Shown here: in pieces, positions 44,513 through 54,234 of the stretch | Numbering within the stretch: the first letter of the stretch is position 1 | Layout of the letters: the number at the start of each line of letters is the position of its first letter | Origin: Streptomyces sp. NBC_00569 | GTDB taxonomy: Bacteria; Actinomycetota; Actinomycetes; Streptomycetales; Streptomycetaceae | Assembly (NCBI RefSeq): GCF_036345255.1 | Contig: NZ_CP107783.1 | Span: 124,001 to 188,000, forward strand | DNA length: 64,000 nucleotides | Direction: 5' to 3' | Notes under the pieces: generated by a model | What the model saw: the letters and a program-made list of their open reading frames with translations, nothing else | Told to the model about the DNA's origin: nothing | The model's database searches: none | Position numbers and translations under genes: made by a program

Positions 44513-44680
44513 CTAGGACTTCTTGCGTTTCGCTTCGGCCTCTGCCTTCCTCAGGGCCTCGCACCATTGGCAGCGCTTGGGGTCGTGCCCTTCTCCCTCT
44601 GGGCTGTCGAGCCAGTAGGCCCCGCTGAGTTCAGCCCGCACACCACTGACGTATTCATCGTGCTCACGGCGTTTGCTCAT
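44513..44680 (-). CDS. small hypothetical protein with a CxxC pair
   Basis: 55 residues from ATG 44680 (MSKRREHDEYVSGVRAELSG); an in-frame GTG at 44701 is possible. It contains KRCQWCEALRKAEAEAKRKK, with a Cys-x-x-Cys that could bind zinc, and a basic tail. Same strand as the neighbour at 44178, about 100 bases apart. Confidence 0.55.
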   Translation of the reverse strand: MSKRREHDEYVSGVRAELSGAYWLDSPEGEGHDPKRCQWCEALRKAEAEAKRKKS

Positions 44681-45039
44681 GCTTAACCCAACGGTCTTCA
44701 CGGTGACCGATATGAGCTTATTCAGATGATGACTACCAGGTTGTGACGCTCAAGTGGCATTCATGCTCCTTCGTTACATCACGTCGACCACCCGTGTCAC
44801 CAGGCCAGAGCTGCGGCCGTCCCTGATAACGGGTCGAACGACGCTGCACCTGGGAGACGCCCCGAGGGCGGGGAGGGCGTCGAGGCCAGCTCCGGGGCCG
44901 ATGCCGAGGGCATGGCCCTCACTGTGAGTCCTCCCTGAAGGCGGTCGGTGAGGGCTCGAAGGCTGATGCGCGGCAGAGTCTTAGGCGTTTGCGGTTGTCG
45001 CAGCCGTGCAGGGTCATACGACTGGAAGGAGAGACGGCT
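44681..45039. other. no supportable gene
   Basis: A conspicuous AT-rich patch at about 44700-44785 is likely the promoter for the two small minus-strand genes. Nothing else recognisable. Confidence 0.4.
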
Positions 45040-45175
45040 GCGATGAGCGTACGTACGGTGATCTCGGGTGCCGCGCTGACCGGCCGGCCTCGCAGTGCGA
45101 TATCGGCATAGCCTGCAATGTTGAGCGCCGTCGCACCGGCAACCCTCGCAACAGCTCCGCGAAGAAGCGACCGTA
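45040..45175 (-). pseudogene. N-terminal remnant of a membrane protein
   Basis: The minus frame reads IRSLLRGAVARVAGATALNI AGYADIALRGRP and then PEITVRTL. The pattern G-A-G--ALN---Y-DMALRGRPAS--PE is the start of a common Streptomyces membrane protein of unknown function. It breaks off after about 50 residues, and the rest is absent. Confidence 0.5.
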
Positions 45176-45269
45176 TGACCCTGGCGATGGGCGATCTTCC
45201 TGCCAGGCAAATGAAGCCCGAGTCAACCACCTCTGGTTCCGGCCGCAGGCAGCGGCCATCATCAATCCG

Positions 45270-47235
45270 TCATATGCGCCTGATGACCAGCACGGCTACG
45301 TCGTCGAGGTGGTCCACCTCGACCGCGGCTTCGAGAATTCGGTCGGCGATCGCCTCGGCGTTCAGTCCGTCGTGGAGAGCTTGGCCGGCCAGTGTGCCGG
45401 CCCGCTTCAGTCCGGTTTCCAGCGTTAGAGTCGGCCCTTCGACCACGCCGTCGGTGACCATGACCAGCGCGGCGCCCTCTTCCAGCGTGAAGGTCTCCTC
45501 TAGGTAGTCGGTGCCTGTCAGGACTCCAAGCACCGGACCGCCCGGCAGTTCACGGATGGCACTGCTGCCGTCCTCGCGTGCGCACAGCAACGGCACATGG
45601 CCTGCGCTGGCGCCGGTGACCTGTCCGTCGCGGGGATTGATGTAGAGCATGGTGCAGCTGGCGAATCGTGCCGCGTTCATCGTTATGAGCAGTTCGTTGG
45701 TGCGCGTCAGCACGGTTGCAGGTTCCGGTTCGTGTGGGGCGATCGCGCGGATGGATGTGCGTACCTGCCCCATGTAGGCGGCCGCGTCCACGTCGTGCCC
45801 TTGGCTGTCACCGATCTCCAGGGCCACTGTTCCGTTGGGCATCACAAAGGCGTCGTACCAGTCCCCGCCGATGTCGAGCCCGTCTCGGCTGGGCTGGTAG
45901 CGGGCGGCGACCTCCAGGCCCGGGAGATGGTCGGGCAGCGTGGGGAGCATGTGCTGCTGGAGCGCCGTGGCCAGCTCGACGCGTGCCTGTTGCAATCGGA
46001 TGCGCTTGAGTGCCTGGCCTGCCAGGTCGGCCAGAGTGCTCATGAGGGCGCGCTCGTCCGGGGGCGAGTGGTGCTCGCTGTCGTAGGTCACCGCCCAGCC
46101 CCCGAGCGGCTGGTCGCCGACCGGACTGAGGGGGATGATCGATATGGCGATGAAGGAGCCAAGGTACGGAGTACTGACTGCCTGCGGCCAACGGCGTATG
46201 AGTTCCTCGTGGTTGGCGATGAATTCCGGCGTGCCGGTTCGGATCGCACAGGGCAGCGGTTGCGGATCGTCCAGAGACACGCCAGCCATGGAGTCGCTCT
46301 GCCGCGGGTCGACCCCGGCATCGGAGGAGGCGCGTAGCAGCCCCGTCTCATCGTCGAGGAGTGTAAGCACGGCGCCCGTGCCGCCGAAGGTCGCGGCGAC
46401 CCGTGTCAGGACGACCTGCTGCAGTTCCTGCTCGCTGGCGGCGGTGATCAGCGCGGCGGAGAAGTCAGCGATCTCGTCGGCCCGCTGCCGCTCGGCAGCC
46501 AGCGTGGCCAGCGCTTTCTGTCGGTGCGCCTCGAGCTGGGTGTCGTCGCGGATCACTCCGAAGACCTGCTCGGGGCCTCCATAGCCGAGCTGTATCCGGC
46601 GAGTTTGGCAGGCGATATGGTGCCACTCCTCGTTCTCGGTACGGAACCGCAGGCTGATCCAGGGCGACTGGGCTACGGTCGAACGTACGAGCTGTCTCAG
46701 GGCCTTCCGGTCGTCCGGGTGAACCCGCCGGACCACCCTGGGCAAGGACACCGAGGCATGCGGAAACAGCAGGGCCAGGGCGGGAGCGCCACCCAGCCAA
46801 TCCAGCTGATGCTTCCAGGGTGCGTACATCCACAGGCCGAGGTCCGCGGCCTGTGGCAGCCAGCCGGAACGGGATCAGCAGACCGCCCGGGTCGTTTCGC
46901 GCGTCCACCGAGTGCACCCACACAAGCCTCTCGCGACTTGCGGGATCCTGCACTGGCCGGGCCTCGATGAGGCTGATCACGGATGCCTCGCCCGGTCCGG
47001 AGAACTCCAGCACACGCATGGCGACCGTCTTCGTTGTGGCCCCGTGTATCAGCAGACTCTCGGCTGCGGCACGCTGCGTTTCGGGCAGCAAGCTGATGAA
47101 GTCATGCCCTACGCATTGCTTCGCCGGCCTGCCCAGCGTCGCGGCCATCGGGGCGTTGAGAGACCGGACGGCGCCGTCCAGCGTCAGTAGAGCCGACGGA
47201 GTGGCCCATCGAAGGAATTCGTCCCAGGTGTCCAT
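45270..47235 (-). pseudogene. PAS-PAS-GAF-PP2C phosphatase, split by a frameshift
   Basis: The first frame starts at ATG 47235 behind GGGAG: MDTWDEFLRWATPSALLTLD GAV, a PAS domain to about residue 110, then VHSVDARNDPGGLLIPFRLA. Near 46860 the frame is lost and the adjacent one continues PQAADLGLWMYAPWKHQLDW with a second PAS, a GAF domain and a SpoIIE phosphatase ending at 45270. The PP2C residues are intact (IGGDWYDAFV, LEIGDSQGHD, SAGHVPLL, VMVTDGVVE, DDVAVLV). There is no HATPase domain. A single-base indel or sequencing error would account for it; if real, the downstream frame could still make a 519-residue phosphatase from ATG 46829. Confidence 0.82.
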
Positions 47236-47460
47236 AGGTCGCTCCCTGACAATCCTAGGGCGATGACCTAAACGATCCCTATCTATCGTATTCCGGTCTA
47301 TTCCGTGCGGCGCCCCGGGAAGGGAAGGCGCTCCAGGCCTTCCCCGACTGCCGCAGCAAGGCTGGTCAGGGTTGGATGGGGCGACCCCGCCGAGTCTGCG
47401 TGCCTCTGGCGGTGCATTTCGCGATCCGGGACGCCGCACGACGGGCCCCGCCTGCGTCGC

Positions 47461-49809
47461 TCACGTAGGACGCCCGGCATCGATTTGGCGCTCCGTTGAC
47501 ACCCCTGTCGGCTGCTCTGCCCAGACCGTCTTTCCATGCGCCTGGTAGCGGGTGCCCCACTGGTCCGCGAGGCTCGCGATGATGAACAGTCCTCGACCTG
47601 TCTCGTCGATGGTGCGGGCATGTTTCACCTGTGGAGCACTGGTTGCAGCGTCGCTGACCTCACAGGTCAGCATCCGCTCGAAGATCAGGCGTAGTTGCAG
47701 GGGCGGGGCGCCGTAGCGGACCGCGTTGCCGACGAGCTCGCTGACGATGAGTTCGGTGGTGAACGCCGTCTCCTCGTCCACCCGCCACACCTCCAGTTGG
47801 TGGCGGGCCGCTGCACGGGCGATCGGTGCGGCCTCGGGTCCCTCAGGCAGCGAGAGGGTCAGTACCCGATCTTGGGGTAGCGCCTTGGTGCGGGCGAGCA
47901 CCATCAGTGTCTCGCCCGTCCGGTGGCTGTCTGCGAGGGCATGCGCAATGTCGTCGCACAGGTTCTGCAGGGGCGCTGCGCCGGCGCCGTCCAGCAGTGG
48001 GCGCAGTGGAGCGGATGGCGCCAGGACCTCGTCCGCAAGCGCGGCCGTGCCCATCACCAGAGTGCTTCCTTCGCAGAGGTCGACGGTCGTCGAGGGGAAT
48101 GGGGTGTTGCCTGTTTCTGCGAGTGGGGGGCCCGGGGGGACGCGCAAGTCGGCCGAGCTGTCGTCGGGAAAGACCGCGACCGGCTCCGGGAGGCCGGCGC
48201 GGGCGATGGTGCAGGTGAGTTCGACCGGGTCGTAGATCGCGATGGCGCAGCCGGCAGTGAGCGGCTCACGGCTCAGGGGGTCCATGAGAGGCAGAGTTGC
48301 GCGCGCGGACACGAGACTGGCTGCAGTGTCGCTGAGGCGGGCCAGTAGCTCGTCGGGCTGCAGGTCCAGGGCGGCGAGTGTGTGGACGGCCGTCCGCAGG
48401 AGTCCCATCGTGATGGCTGCTGCGATACCTTGCCCCGCCACGTCGCCGACGATCAGCGCGGTGCGTGCGCCGGGCAGTGCGATGGCGTCGTACCACGCGC
48501 CGCCGCCTTCGGGAGCGGGAAGGTGGAGTTGGGAGATCTCCACGGTGGCGTGTGCGGCCGGTGGTTGGGGAAGAAGTCTGCGCTGGACGGTTCGCGCGAT
48601 GATCCACTCGCGCATGAACTGGCGGGCGTTGTCGATGCAGAGCGCAGCGTGGGCACACACGGCGGTCGCCACCGCTACGTCCCCCTCTTCAAAAGGGTCT
48701 TCTTGCTGGTGGCGGTAGAAGCTGATCACGCCGAGCGCATGGCCGCGCAACGCCAGCGGAGCCACGATCAGGGAGTGCGAACCGGATTTCCTGATGACTT
48801 CGGCTCGGGCCGGGTCGGCGGCAAGCCACGAGCTGTGCTCCTCGATCGATACGAGGCGTGGCCGCAGGTCGGACAGGACGTCTGAGAAGGGGGTGCCGAC
48901 CGGCAGGGGGGTGAAGACTCCGACCGGCAGGGGGCGAAAGACTCCGTCCGGGTGATCCGCGATTCGGCCTTCGAAGGCTGCTCGGCGCAGTGGAATGTCC
49001 CGGGGGACGGGTACCAAGGGAGGGTCCTCTCCGCCGACGACGTCTTCGATCACCTCGATGTCGGCGATGCCGGCGAAGGCGGGCACCACGGCCTCCACCA
49101 GCTCCCGGCAGACGTCCATCACGTTCAGCCGGTGGCCCACCCGGGCGCGAACCGTGTCCAAGAAGGCCAGTCGGTTCTGTGCCTTCTCCCGCTCGGTGAC
49201 GTCGACGGCGGACGCCACCAGTCCGACCGCATCGCCGTTGGGGTCCTCCAGGCGGAAGTAGGAGACGGAGTGAATACGGCGCGCGGGCCGGGGTGACGTG
49301 ATGCGCCGGACGAGCCGGTTCACCACCGGCACTCCGCTGTCCAGGACCCTTTGCGCCACGGCGGATTCTTCTTCAGGGTTTGCGAGTTCATACGCCTCGG
49401 TGAACTGCTTGCCCACCAGACGTTCCACCTCCGCGTCCCGCGGCCCACCGGTGGTGGTGCTCATGCGGACCACGCGCAGTTGATCGTCCAAGACGTGCAG
49501 TCCCACTGGGGAGTGGGTGAACACGGCCTTCAGGATCGCCACGTCCTGCCCCGACATGGTGTCCCCCGCCGAGAGCACCTGCCACACCACGGATGTACCT
49601 CGCAGTACAGGCTTGACCAGTACCGCGGCCGCATCCGTGAACTTGCCCCTCCGCCCTTCACCGTCAGTGGCGGCCTCACGCATGAGCGTGGATACAGGCT
49701 GGCCGACGGCCTCCTCGGCAGACCACCCGAAGAGTTCCTCAGCCGAACGTCCCCATTCGACCACCCGGCCACTCTCATCGACGAGGGCGAGCACGTCACC
49801 GCTGGGCAT
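47461..49809 (-). CDS. PAS-PAS-GAF-pseudoPP2C-HATPase protein
   Basis: 782 residues from ATG 49809 behind GCGGAGG. Two PAS domains (DVLALVDESGRVVEWGRSAE; LHVLDDQLRVVRMSTTTGG), GAF (about 245-420), PP2C-like (about 430-650) and HATPase_c_2 (about 665-770, ELIVSELVGNAVRYGAPP, DETGRGLFIIAS). The PP2C domain has lost key positions: GGGAWYD where active proteins have GGDWYD, LVMGTAALADE for LVLYTDGLVE, RAGLPEP for AGHPPP, and GETLMVLART for DDIALLVAR; only GDVAGQG remains. I infer a catalytically dead phosphatase attached to an intact kinase-type domain. It is a close paralogue of the shorter protein at 19816. Confidence 0.88.
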   Translation of the reverse strand: MPSGDVLALVDESGRVVEWGRSAEELFGWSAEEAVGQPVSTLMREAATDGEGRRGKFTDAAAVLVKPVLRGTSVVWQVLSAGDTMSGQDVAILKAVFTHSPVGLHVLDDQLRVVRMSTTTGGPRDAEVERLVGKQFTEAYELANPEEESAVAQRVLDSGVPVVNRLVRRITSPRPARRIHSVSYFRLEDPNGDAVGLVASAVDVTEREKAQNRLAFLDTVRARVGHRLNVMDVCRELVEAVVPAFAGIADIEVIEDVVGGEDPPLVPVPRDIPLRRAAFEGRIADHPDGVFRPLPVGVFTPLPVGTPFSDVLSDLRPRLVSIEEHSSWLAADPARAEVIRKSGSHSLIVAPLALRGHALGVISFYRHQQEDPFEEGDVAVATAVCAHAALCIDNARQFMREWIIARTVQRRLLPQPPAAHATVEISQLHLPAPEGGGAWYDAIALPGARTALIVGDVAGQGIAAAITMGLLRTAVHTLAALDLQPDELLARLSDTAASLVSARATLPLMDPLSREPLTAGCAIAIYDPVELTCTIARAGLPEPVAVFPDDSSADLRVPPGPPLAETGNTPFPSTTVDLCEGSTLVMGTAALADEVLAPSAPLRPLLDGAGAAPLQNLCDDIAHALADSHRTGETLMVLARTKALPQDRVLTLSLPEGPEAAPIARAAARHQLEVWRVDEETAFTTELIVSELVGNAVRYGAPPLQLRLIFERMLTCEVSDAATSAPQVKHARTIDETGRGLFIIASLADQWGTRYQAHGKTVWAEQPTGVSTERQIDAGRPT

Positions 49810-50167
49810 TCGAACACACCTCCGCCCTCCACCCCTGCCCACCCGTGCTGACGACAGGCCCGCTCACCCCACAGTTACATCGATCGGTGCAGTCCGCTTC
49901 TCAGCAGGGGTAGCCAAGGTCCGGGCCACACCTCGGGTCGCGCCCCGCCCATGATTCGGCGAAGGCCGGCCGACCGCTCGATGTCCAGCCTGGGTCTTGC
50001 CCCTCCAACTTTCACGCCGGGGCCGATGAGCTCGTCGCGCACGACTTTGTCCAGTAAGCGACAATCAGGTCCTGTCTGGTCCATGGATGACCCAGGGTCG
50101 TTGATCGGATTCCCGCCGCTGGAGGCCTGTCACGGGTGATAACCGGCATCCGTCACGGGAGGTCGAT
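49810..50167. other. intergenic, no certain gene
   Basis: A minus frame of 69 codons (49875-50084, MDQTGPDCRLLDKVVRDELI) is open but has no support. The rest separates two divergent genes. Confidence 0.4.
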
Positions 50168-50656
50168 GTGAGTACGCCACAAGCACATCAGGACGGTGCA
50201 GGGGACGCCGTAAAAGATCCGACCATCAATATGAGCCTCGAGGTCATCGTCATCCCGGTGGCTGAAGTCGACCGTGCCCTGCGCTTCTACAGGAGCCTGG
50301 GATGGCGGATCGACGCGGACTACGAAGCCGGCCCGGAGTTCCGGATCGTACAGGTGACGCCACCGGGGTCCGTGGGCTCGGTCATCTTCGGCCGCGGGGT
50401 CACCCCCGTGACGCCGGGCTCCGCCCAGGGTCTTTACCTCGTGGTCTCCGACATCGACCGCGCCCGCGCCGACCTGGTGGACAGGGGCGTCGACGTGAGC
50501 GAGGTCTTCCACAATGTCTACGACAACGGCGTCCAGGAGTCGGTGAACGGCCCCGATCCAGAGCGTCGCAGTTACGCCTCGTACGCCTCGTTCTGCGACC
50601 CGGACGGCAATGGGTGGCTACTACAAGAGGTTCGGGTGCGACTGCCCGGACGATGA
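50168..50656 (+). CDS. VOC family (glyoxalase/bleomycin-resistance-like) protein
   Basis: 162 residues from GTG 50168 behind GGGAGG. Single VOC module pair: MSLEVIVIPVAEVDRALRFY RSLGW, FRIVQVTPPGSVGSVIFGRG, LYLVVSDIDRARADLVDRGV DVSEVF and SFCDPDGNGWLLQEV with the terminal metal-binding Glu. The group is common in Streptomyces and often annotated as a glyoxalase; substrate unknown. A strong hairpin follows. Confidence 0.88.
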   Translation: MSTPQAHQDGAGDAVKDPTINMSLEVIVIPVAEVDRALRFYRSLGWRIDADYEAGPEFRIVQVTPPGSVGSVIFGRGVTPVTPGSAQGLYLVVSDIDRARADLVDRGVDVSEVFHNVYDNGVQESVNGPDPERRSYASYASFCDPDGNGWLLQEVRVRLPGR

Positions 50657-50735
50657 CGCATGACGGAGGCTTCGCCATGAAGGGTGCTGAATGGCACGGC
50701 CGCCACGTGACGTCGAACGCGCCGAAGCGAGCTGG

Positions 50736-50760
50736 CCGCCGCGCGAAGCCCGCGCGGCGG
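50736..50760 (+). terminator. 10-bp GC-rich stem-loop terminator
   Basis: CCGCCGCGCG (50736-50745) and CGCGCGGCGG (50751-50760), a perfect stem with loop AAGCC, 80 bases after the VOC gene. Confidence 0.75.
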
Positions 50761-50915
50761 TTGTCGAGAGGACGGACCAGTGGTTTCCGGGGAGGTTGCC
50801 GTGCCTCCTGGCGCTGTCCTGGTTGAGGCCGATGACCTCCACGGTCCTGCCGCGTCCGGCGCTCGGTGCACCAGCCGTCCCGTCGTCATCGGGGAGCGGC
50901 ACCAGGGCGGCGCCG

Positions 50916-52016
50916 TCATGCCTCGCACTGGCGTACGGCGAGGGCGGCGACGTCGTCGTCAAGGCGTCCTCTGCTGTAGCGCAGGAGATCGCGGTGAAGA
51001 GCCGCGAGCAGTTCGCGGGGCGGTGTCGGGGGCTGCCCGCGCATCCAAGCTGCCAGGGGGAAGAACTCGCCGTCGCGGGCGCGGGCCTCGGCTATCCCGT
51101 CGGTATACAGAAGCAGCAGGTCGCCGGGGGCGAAGTCGAAGGTGTCGACGTTGTAGTGATCGCCGATCAGCTCCGCGAGGTTGAGCAGTGGCGAAGGCGT
51201 GGCTGACTCGAGGAAACGGAGTTTCCCCCGGCTCAGGAGCAGCGGCGGGGGGTGTCCGCAGTTGACGATGCCGATACGTCTGTCATCGTGCGGGATCTCG
51301 ACGAGAAGGGCGGTGGCGAAGCGCTCCATCGCCCCCTCTGGCGGAAAGACGGCGTTGTAACGAATACAGCTGGCGTCCAGCCTGCGGGCGACGTCGACCA
51401 TGTCTTGCTCGCTGTAGGCCGCCTCCCGGAAAGCGTTGACGATCGCCGCGGCCGCCCCCACTGCCGGCAGACCCTTGCCCCGCACGTCACCGATGAGCAG
51501 CCTGACCCCGTAAGGCGTGTCGACCACCTCGTAGAAGTCCCCGCCGATGCGGGCCTCCGCCGCGGCCGCGAGGTACAGCGACTCGATCTCGACGCTGCCG
51601 CAGCGGCGTGGCATCGGGCTCAGCACCACCTGCTGCGCCGCATCGGCGACGAGCCGTACCTGGAAGAGGGTGCGCTCCCGCTGGAGGCGGACATGGCTTC
51701 CGTACGCGGCGGCCACGGTGACCGCGATGATCCCCGCGGCCGTCCACCACGTTCCCAGATCGGGAAAGACGAGGCCGAGGCCGATCATCAGAAACAGGCA
51801 GACCGTCCCGAGCAGGACGGTAGGCAGGACCGGCCACATGGCGGCGGCCAGGGCCGGCGCCGCGGGAAGGAGGCGGCTGAAGGCCAATTCCGGCGGAGTG
51901 GTGTAGGCCAGGCCGGCGATGACGATGGTCAGGATGACCGGCGACAGCCGTACAAGTCTTCCCGAGCCGGGGCGCCTACGCAGCCGCGGCCGTCCAGACT
52001 CGATCACGTTTCCCAC
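50916..52016 (-). CDS. membrane-bound PP2C (SpoIIE-type) phosphatase
   Basis: 366 residues from ATG 52016. Three helices in the first 110 residues (LSPVILTIVIAGLAYTTPP; LPTVLLGTVCLFLMIGLGLV; WWTAAGIIAVTVAAAYGS), then a linker QRERTLFQVRLVADAAQQVV and the PP2C domain. All metal motifs are present: IGGDFYEVV, LLIGDVRGKG, IVNCGHPPPLL, LLLYTDGIAEA and DDDVAALAV. Proteins of this layout (RsbU-like) dephosphorylate anti-anti-sigma factors. It is intact and ends close to the convergent VOC gene. Confidence 0.92.
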   Translation of the reverse strand: MGNVIESGRPRLRRRPGSGRLVRLSPVILTIVIAGLAYTTPPELAFSRLLPAAPALAAAMWPVLPTVLLGTVCLFLMIGLGLVFPDLGTWWTAAGIIAVTVAAAYGSHVRLQRERTLFQVRLVADAAQQVVLSPMPRRCGSVEIESLYLAAAAEARIGGDFYEVVDTPYGVRLLIGDVRGKGLPAVGAAAAIVNAFREAAYSEQDMVDVARRLDASCIRYNAVFPPEGAMERFATALLVEIPHDDRRIGIVNCGHPPPLLLSRGKLRFLESATPSPLLNLAELIGDHYNVDTFDFAPGDLLLLYTDGIAEARARDGEFFPLAAWMRGQPPTPPRELLAALHRDLLRYSRGRLDDDVAALAVRQCEA

Positions 52017-52158
52017 AATATCTACGTAATGGGGGCATGGCGCTCTGGCGGACCAAGTCGGGTGCGCGCCCCTCTCGCTCTACGGGCGATGAGCCCCCGA
52101 GGGCCGCGCCGCTCGACGCTGTACTGCGCGACGACCGCGCGGTGCTGCCCGTCGCCGC

Positions 52159-52371
52159 CTACTCCCCCAGGTACAGCCGCGCCCTTTCCACTGCTGTCCG
52201 TAGCTGCGGTAGTCCCTCCTGGAACTCGTGCTTCGCGGGCAGGTCGAAGGTCGGGAACCGGGTCGCGCTGGAACGCAGCGCCCAGACCTCGCTCTGACGG
52301 TGTCCTGTCCTGTCGGCAAGCCCAGAGGTGACCGAGCGGGACTCCTGCTGGTCTCGCGGCGGCGAGCCCAC
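52159..52371 (-). pseudogene. C-terminal fragment, family unknown
   Basis: The minus frame ends SEVWALRSSATRFPTFDLPA KHEFQEGL and RTAVERARLYLGE, with good coding bias over about 55 residues. Upstream there is no domain or ribosome site. It is probably the 3' end of a lost gene. Confidence 0.35.
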
Positions 52372-52407
52372 CTGGGCTGGATCGGCTGACCGGGATCCGA
52401 AAAGGCC

Positions 52408-52439
52408 GACTGGCCGGGGTCCTCGGGCCCCGGCCAGTC
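52408..52439. terminator. 12-bp stem-loop terminator
   Basis: GACTGGCCGGGG (52408-52419) and CCCCGGCCAGTC (52428-52439), a perfect stem with an 8-base loop. It is located just downstream of the small minus-strand gene at 52485. Confidence 0.85.
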
Positions 52440-52484
52440 ATGGCCTCACTTGGAGTCGCTGCGCCGGTCGATGCGCACAGCGGC

Positions 52485-52640
52485 CTACCGCGCTGTGTCG
52501 GGAGCCGGGGTCGTCGTGAACGGCAGCACCAGTCGGGAGGGATGTGCGGCGTCACGGAAGATCTTGTGGGTGACGGCGGGGCCCACCGGCAGGTGGAAGG
52601 CGTCCGGCGGCAGCAGCGCGTGGTGCGCGTCGGTCGTCAT
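52485..52640 (-). CDS. small hypothetical protein, 51 residues
   Basis: Starts at ATG 52640 with GGGAGAACAGCA immediately before it: MTTDAHHALLPPDAFHLPVG, then PSRLVLPFTTTPAPDTAR to the stop. The good ribosome site, codon bias and downstream terminator support it. No family recognised. Confidence 0.55.
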   Translation of the reverse strand: MTTDAHHALLPPDAFHLPVGPAVTHKIFRDAAHPSRLVLPFTTTPAPDTAR

Positions 52641-52775
52641 TGCTGTTCTCCCTGGCTGGGAAAGGCGGGCGCCCCGGAACCTGGGCCACGAAGACGGCGC
52701 TGCAGGCGGCGGCGAGTGTTTTCGCATAGCCCGGTGCCCGGGCGGCCTGCGCGGTCGAGTCCGACGGTCCGGCCG

Positions 52776-53254
52776 TCCTGTCCGGTACAGCACCAGGACC
52801 CGATCCGGGTAGCGATCCCCTTCCTGCTCCTACAGGGACCTGCCTTCCTGTTCATCCCCGTCGTCTCACGGCTCCTGCACCGTGTCGCCGCGTCATGGCT
52901 TCTGACCTCGGGATTCGTCCTCATTGGTCGTTCTCGGCCGACCTGTCCACCGCAGATCTGCCGCCCGGCCAGGCGGCAGCGGCTCACCAGATCGCCGAGG
53001 CCGGAGGCCCCATCGCCGTGAACAGCCTGCCGCTCGGCACCCCCGGATCCGCGGCGCACGATCTCGCCCTGCACGCCCTGGGCAGCGGCTTCAACACCGC
53101 CTTCCTGATGTGCGGGACAGCGGCGGTCATCGCCGCAGCACTCGCCGCCTTCGGCATGATCGGGGTTCACACCCGTCGTTCCGATGAGAACGAGGAGCCC
53201 ACCCCCCTGGCGTACGGACGCGACGGCGAACCAAAAACCGTCTTCACCCCGTAG
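52776..53254 (+). pseudogene. MFS transporter, C-terminal remnant
   Basis: One plus frame reads VAIPFLLLQGPAFLFIPVVS RLLHRVAASWLLTSGFVLIG, a transmembrane segment pair of DHA2-type MFS exporters. After a frameshift the next reads SAAHDLALHALGSGFNTAFL MCGTAAVIAAALAAFGMIGV, the last two helices, and ends at 53254. The N-terminal ten or so helices are missing. Confidence 0.65.
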
Positions 53255-53294
53255 GACACCCATCGCGCAAGGCTTCGGACAGAACCGTTCACTC

Positions 53295-53327
53295 GGAGGG
53301 CACCAGCCATGACAGCTGGGGCCCTCC
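53295..53327 (+). terminator. stem-loop terminator
   Basis: GGAGGGCACCAGC (53295-53307) pairs with GCTGGGGCCCTCC (53315-53327) apart from one mismatch, 40 bases after the MFS remnant. The rest of the gap to 53634 holds nothing I can call. Confidence 0.7.
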
Positions 53328-53634
53328 GCCTTACGCCGCCAGCAGATCCCGCAAGTTCGTACGACGGATTCCATCAGTAGCCGACCGATCAGGCTTGCAG
53401 CGGGGAAGCGCGCGGCGTGCCCAACTGCGTGACAACCGCGACGCACAGCAGCGAACCATGGACGTCCGGGACCATTGGCGCAGGCGGCGAGCGCCTCCCC
53501 CAAGGAGAGCGGGCGTCCCCAGCAGCTTCGGGACGAAGCGGTCGCTCCGTAGGGCCCGGCGCATGGGAAACCACGTGCTCAGGGTTTCACCCGTGCATCT
53601 AGGGCACTCGGCCAGTGAGCGCGGAGGTACTGAG

Positions 53635-53808
53635 ATGAGTGCCGCAGAGAAAGCCAAGGCAAAGGCCGAACAGGTTGTCGGAAAGACCGTACGAAAGGCG
53701 GCCCAGGCGGTGCACAAGGACACCCTCGCAGCAAAGGGTGCCGCCCTCGAGGCACGGGGCCACATGCGGGACAAGAAGGAGAGTGCTAAGGACACCTTCA
53801 AACGCTGA
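53635..53808 (+). CDS. CsbD-like stress protein
   Basis: 57 residues from ATG 53635 behind GCGGAGG. MSAAEKAKAKAEQVVGKTVR KAAQAVHKDTLAAKGAALEA RG ends in KKESAKDTFKR. The K/A-rich helical pattern and G-K-----G/A-N/D--L-AKG spacing match the CsbD family, small cytoplasmic proteins induced by general stress sigma factors. This fits a region rich in PP2C/HATPase regulators. Confidence 0.82.
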   Translation: MSAAEKAKAKAEQVVGKTVRKAAQAVHKDTLAAKGAALEARGHMRDKKESAKDTFKR

Positions 53809-53917
53809 CAACGCCAAGGCTCTGAGCCACCGTGGCCACGTGGCGCAGGACCGTTGATAACGGCATTGCTTGTACTCCCTCCTGCAGGCGGGAGATTGCG
53901 CCGTCGTTGCTGCGCCG

Positions 53918-54234
53918 CTACGCGGCGCAGCATTCAGGCGGGAATCCGTGACTTCCTGTTTCATCGCGCTGTACCAGATCGGGTACTGGTCTTATCGGCG
54001 CTCCGCAGGCTGACGCCGCCGGTCCAGCGGCCACTCTCATGTTCTTCGCAGCGTTGTGGTCCCCGTCATGCCGGATGCCGCAGGCGGGGCAGGCCCATTC
54101 CCGCACGTCAAGAGGCTTGGGTCCGACCAGGTGCCCGCAGGCGGAGCACACCTGGGTGACTGGCGCCAATCGGCCGACCTTGATCAAGGTGCGCCCGTGC
54201 CGCTGCGCTTTGTAGCCGAGCAGGGCCAGGCCGC
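53918..54234 (-). pseudogene. tnpB: TnpB C-terminal fragment (second copy)
   Basis: The minus strand reads LLGYKAQRHGRTLIKVGRLA, QVCSACGHLVGPKPLDVREW ACPACGIRHDGDHNAAKNM: the zinc finger (two C-x-x-C pairs) and RuvC-III Asp (DGDHNAAKN) of an IS605-type TnpB. The first 70 percent is missing beyond 54234. It is not the same sequence as the tnpB at 15182. A hairpin-rich end (CTCCCTCCTGCAGGCGGGAG at 53875-53894) lies just after it, as at a right end. Confidence 0.8.

Noticed and set aside
44700..44785. AT-rich patch as an origin or integration site
   Set aside because: No DnaA-box cluster, no tRNA 3' end and no integrase nearby; more simply a promoter region for small minus-strand genes.
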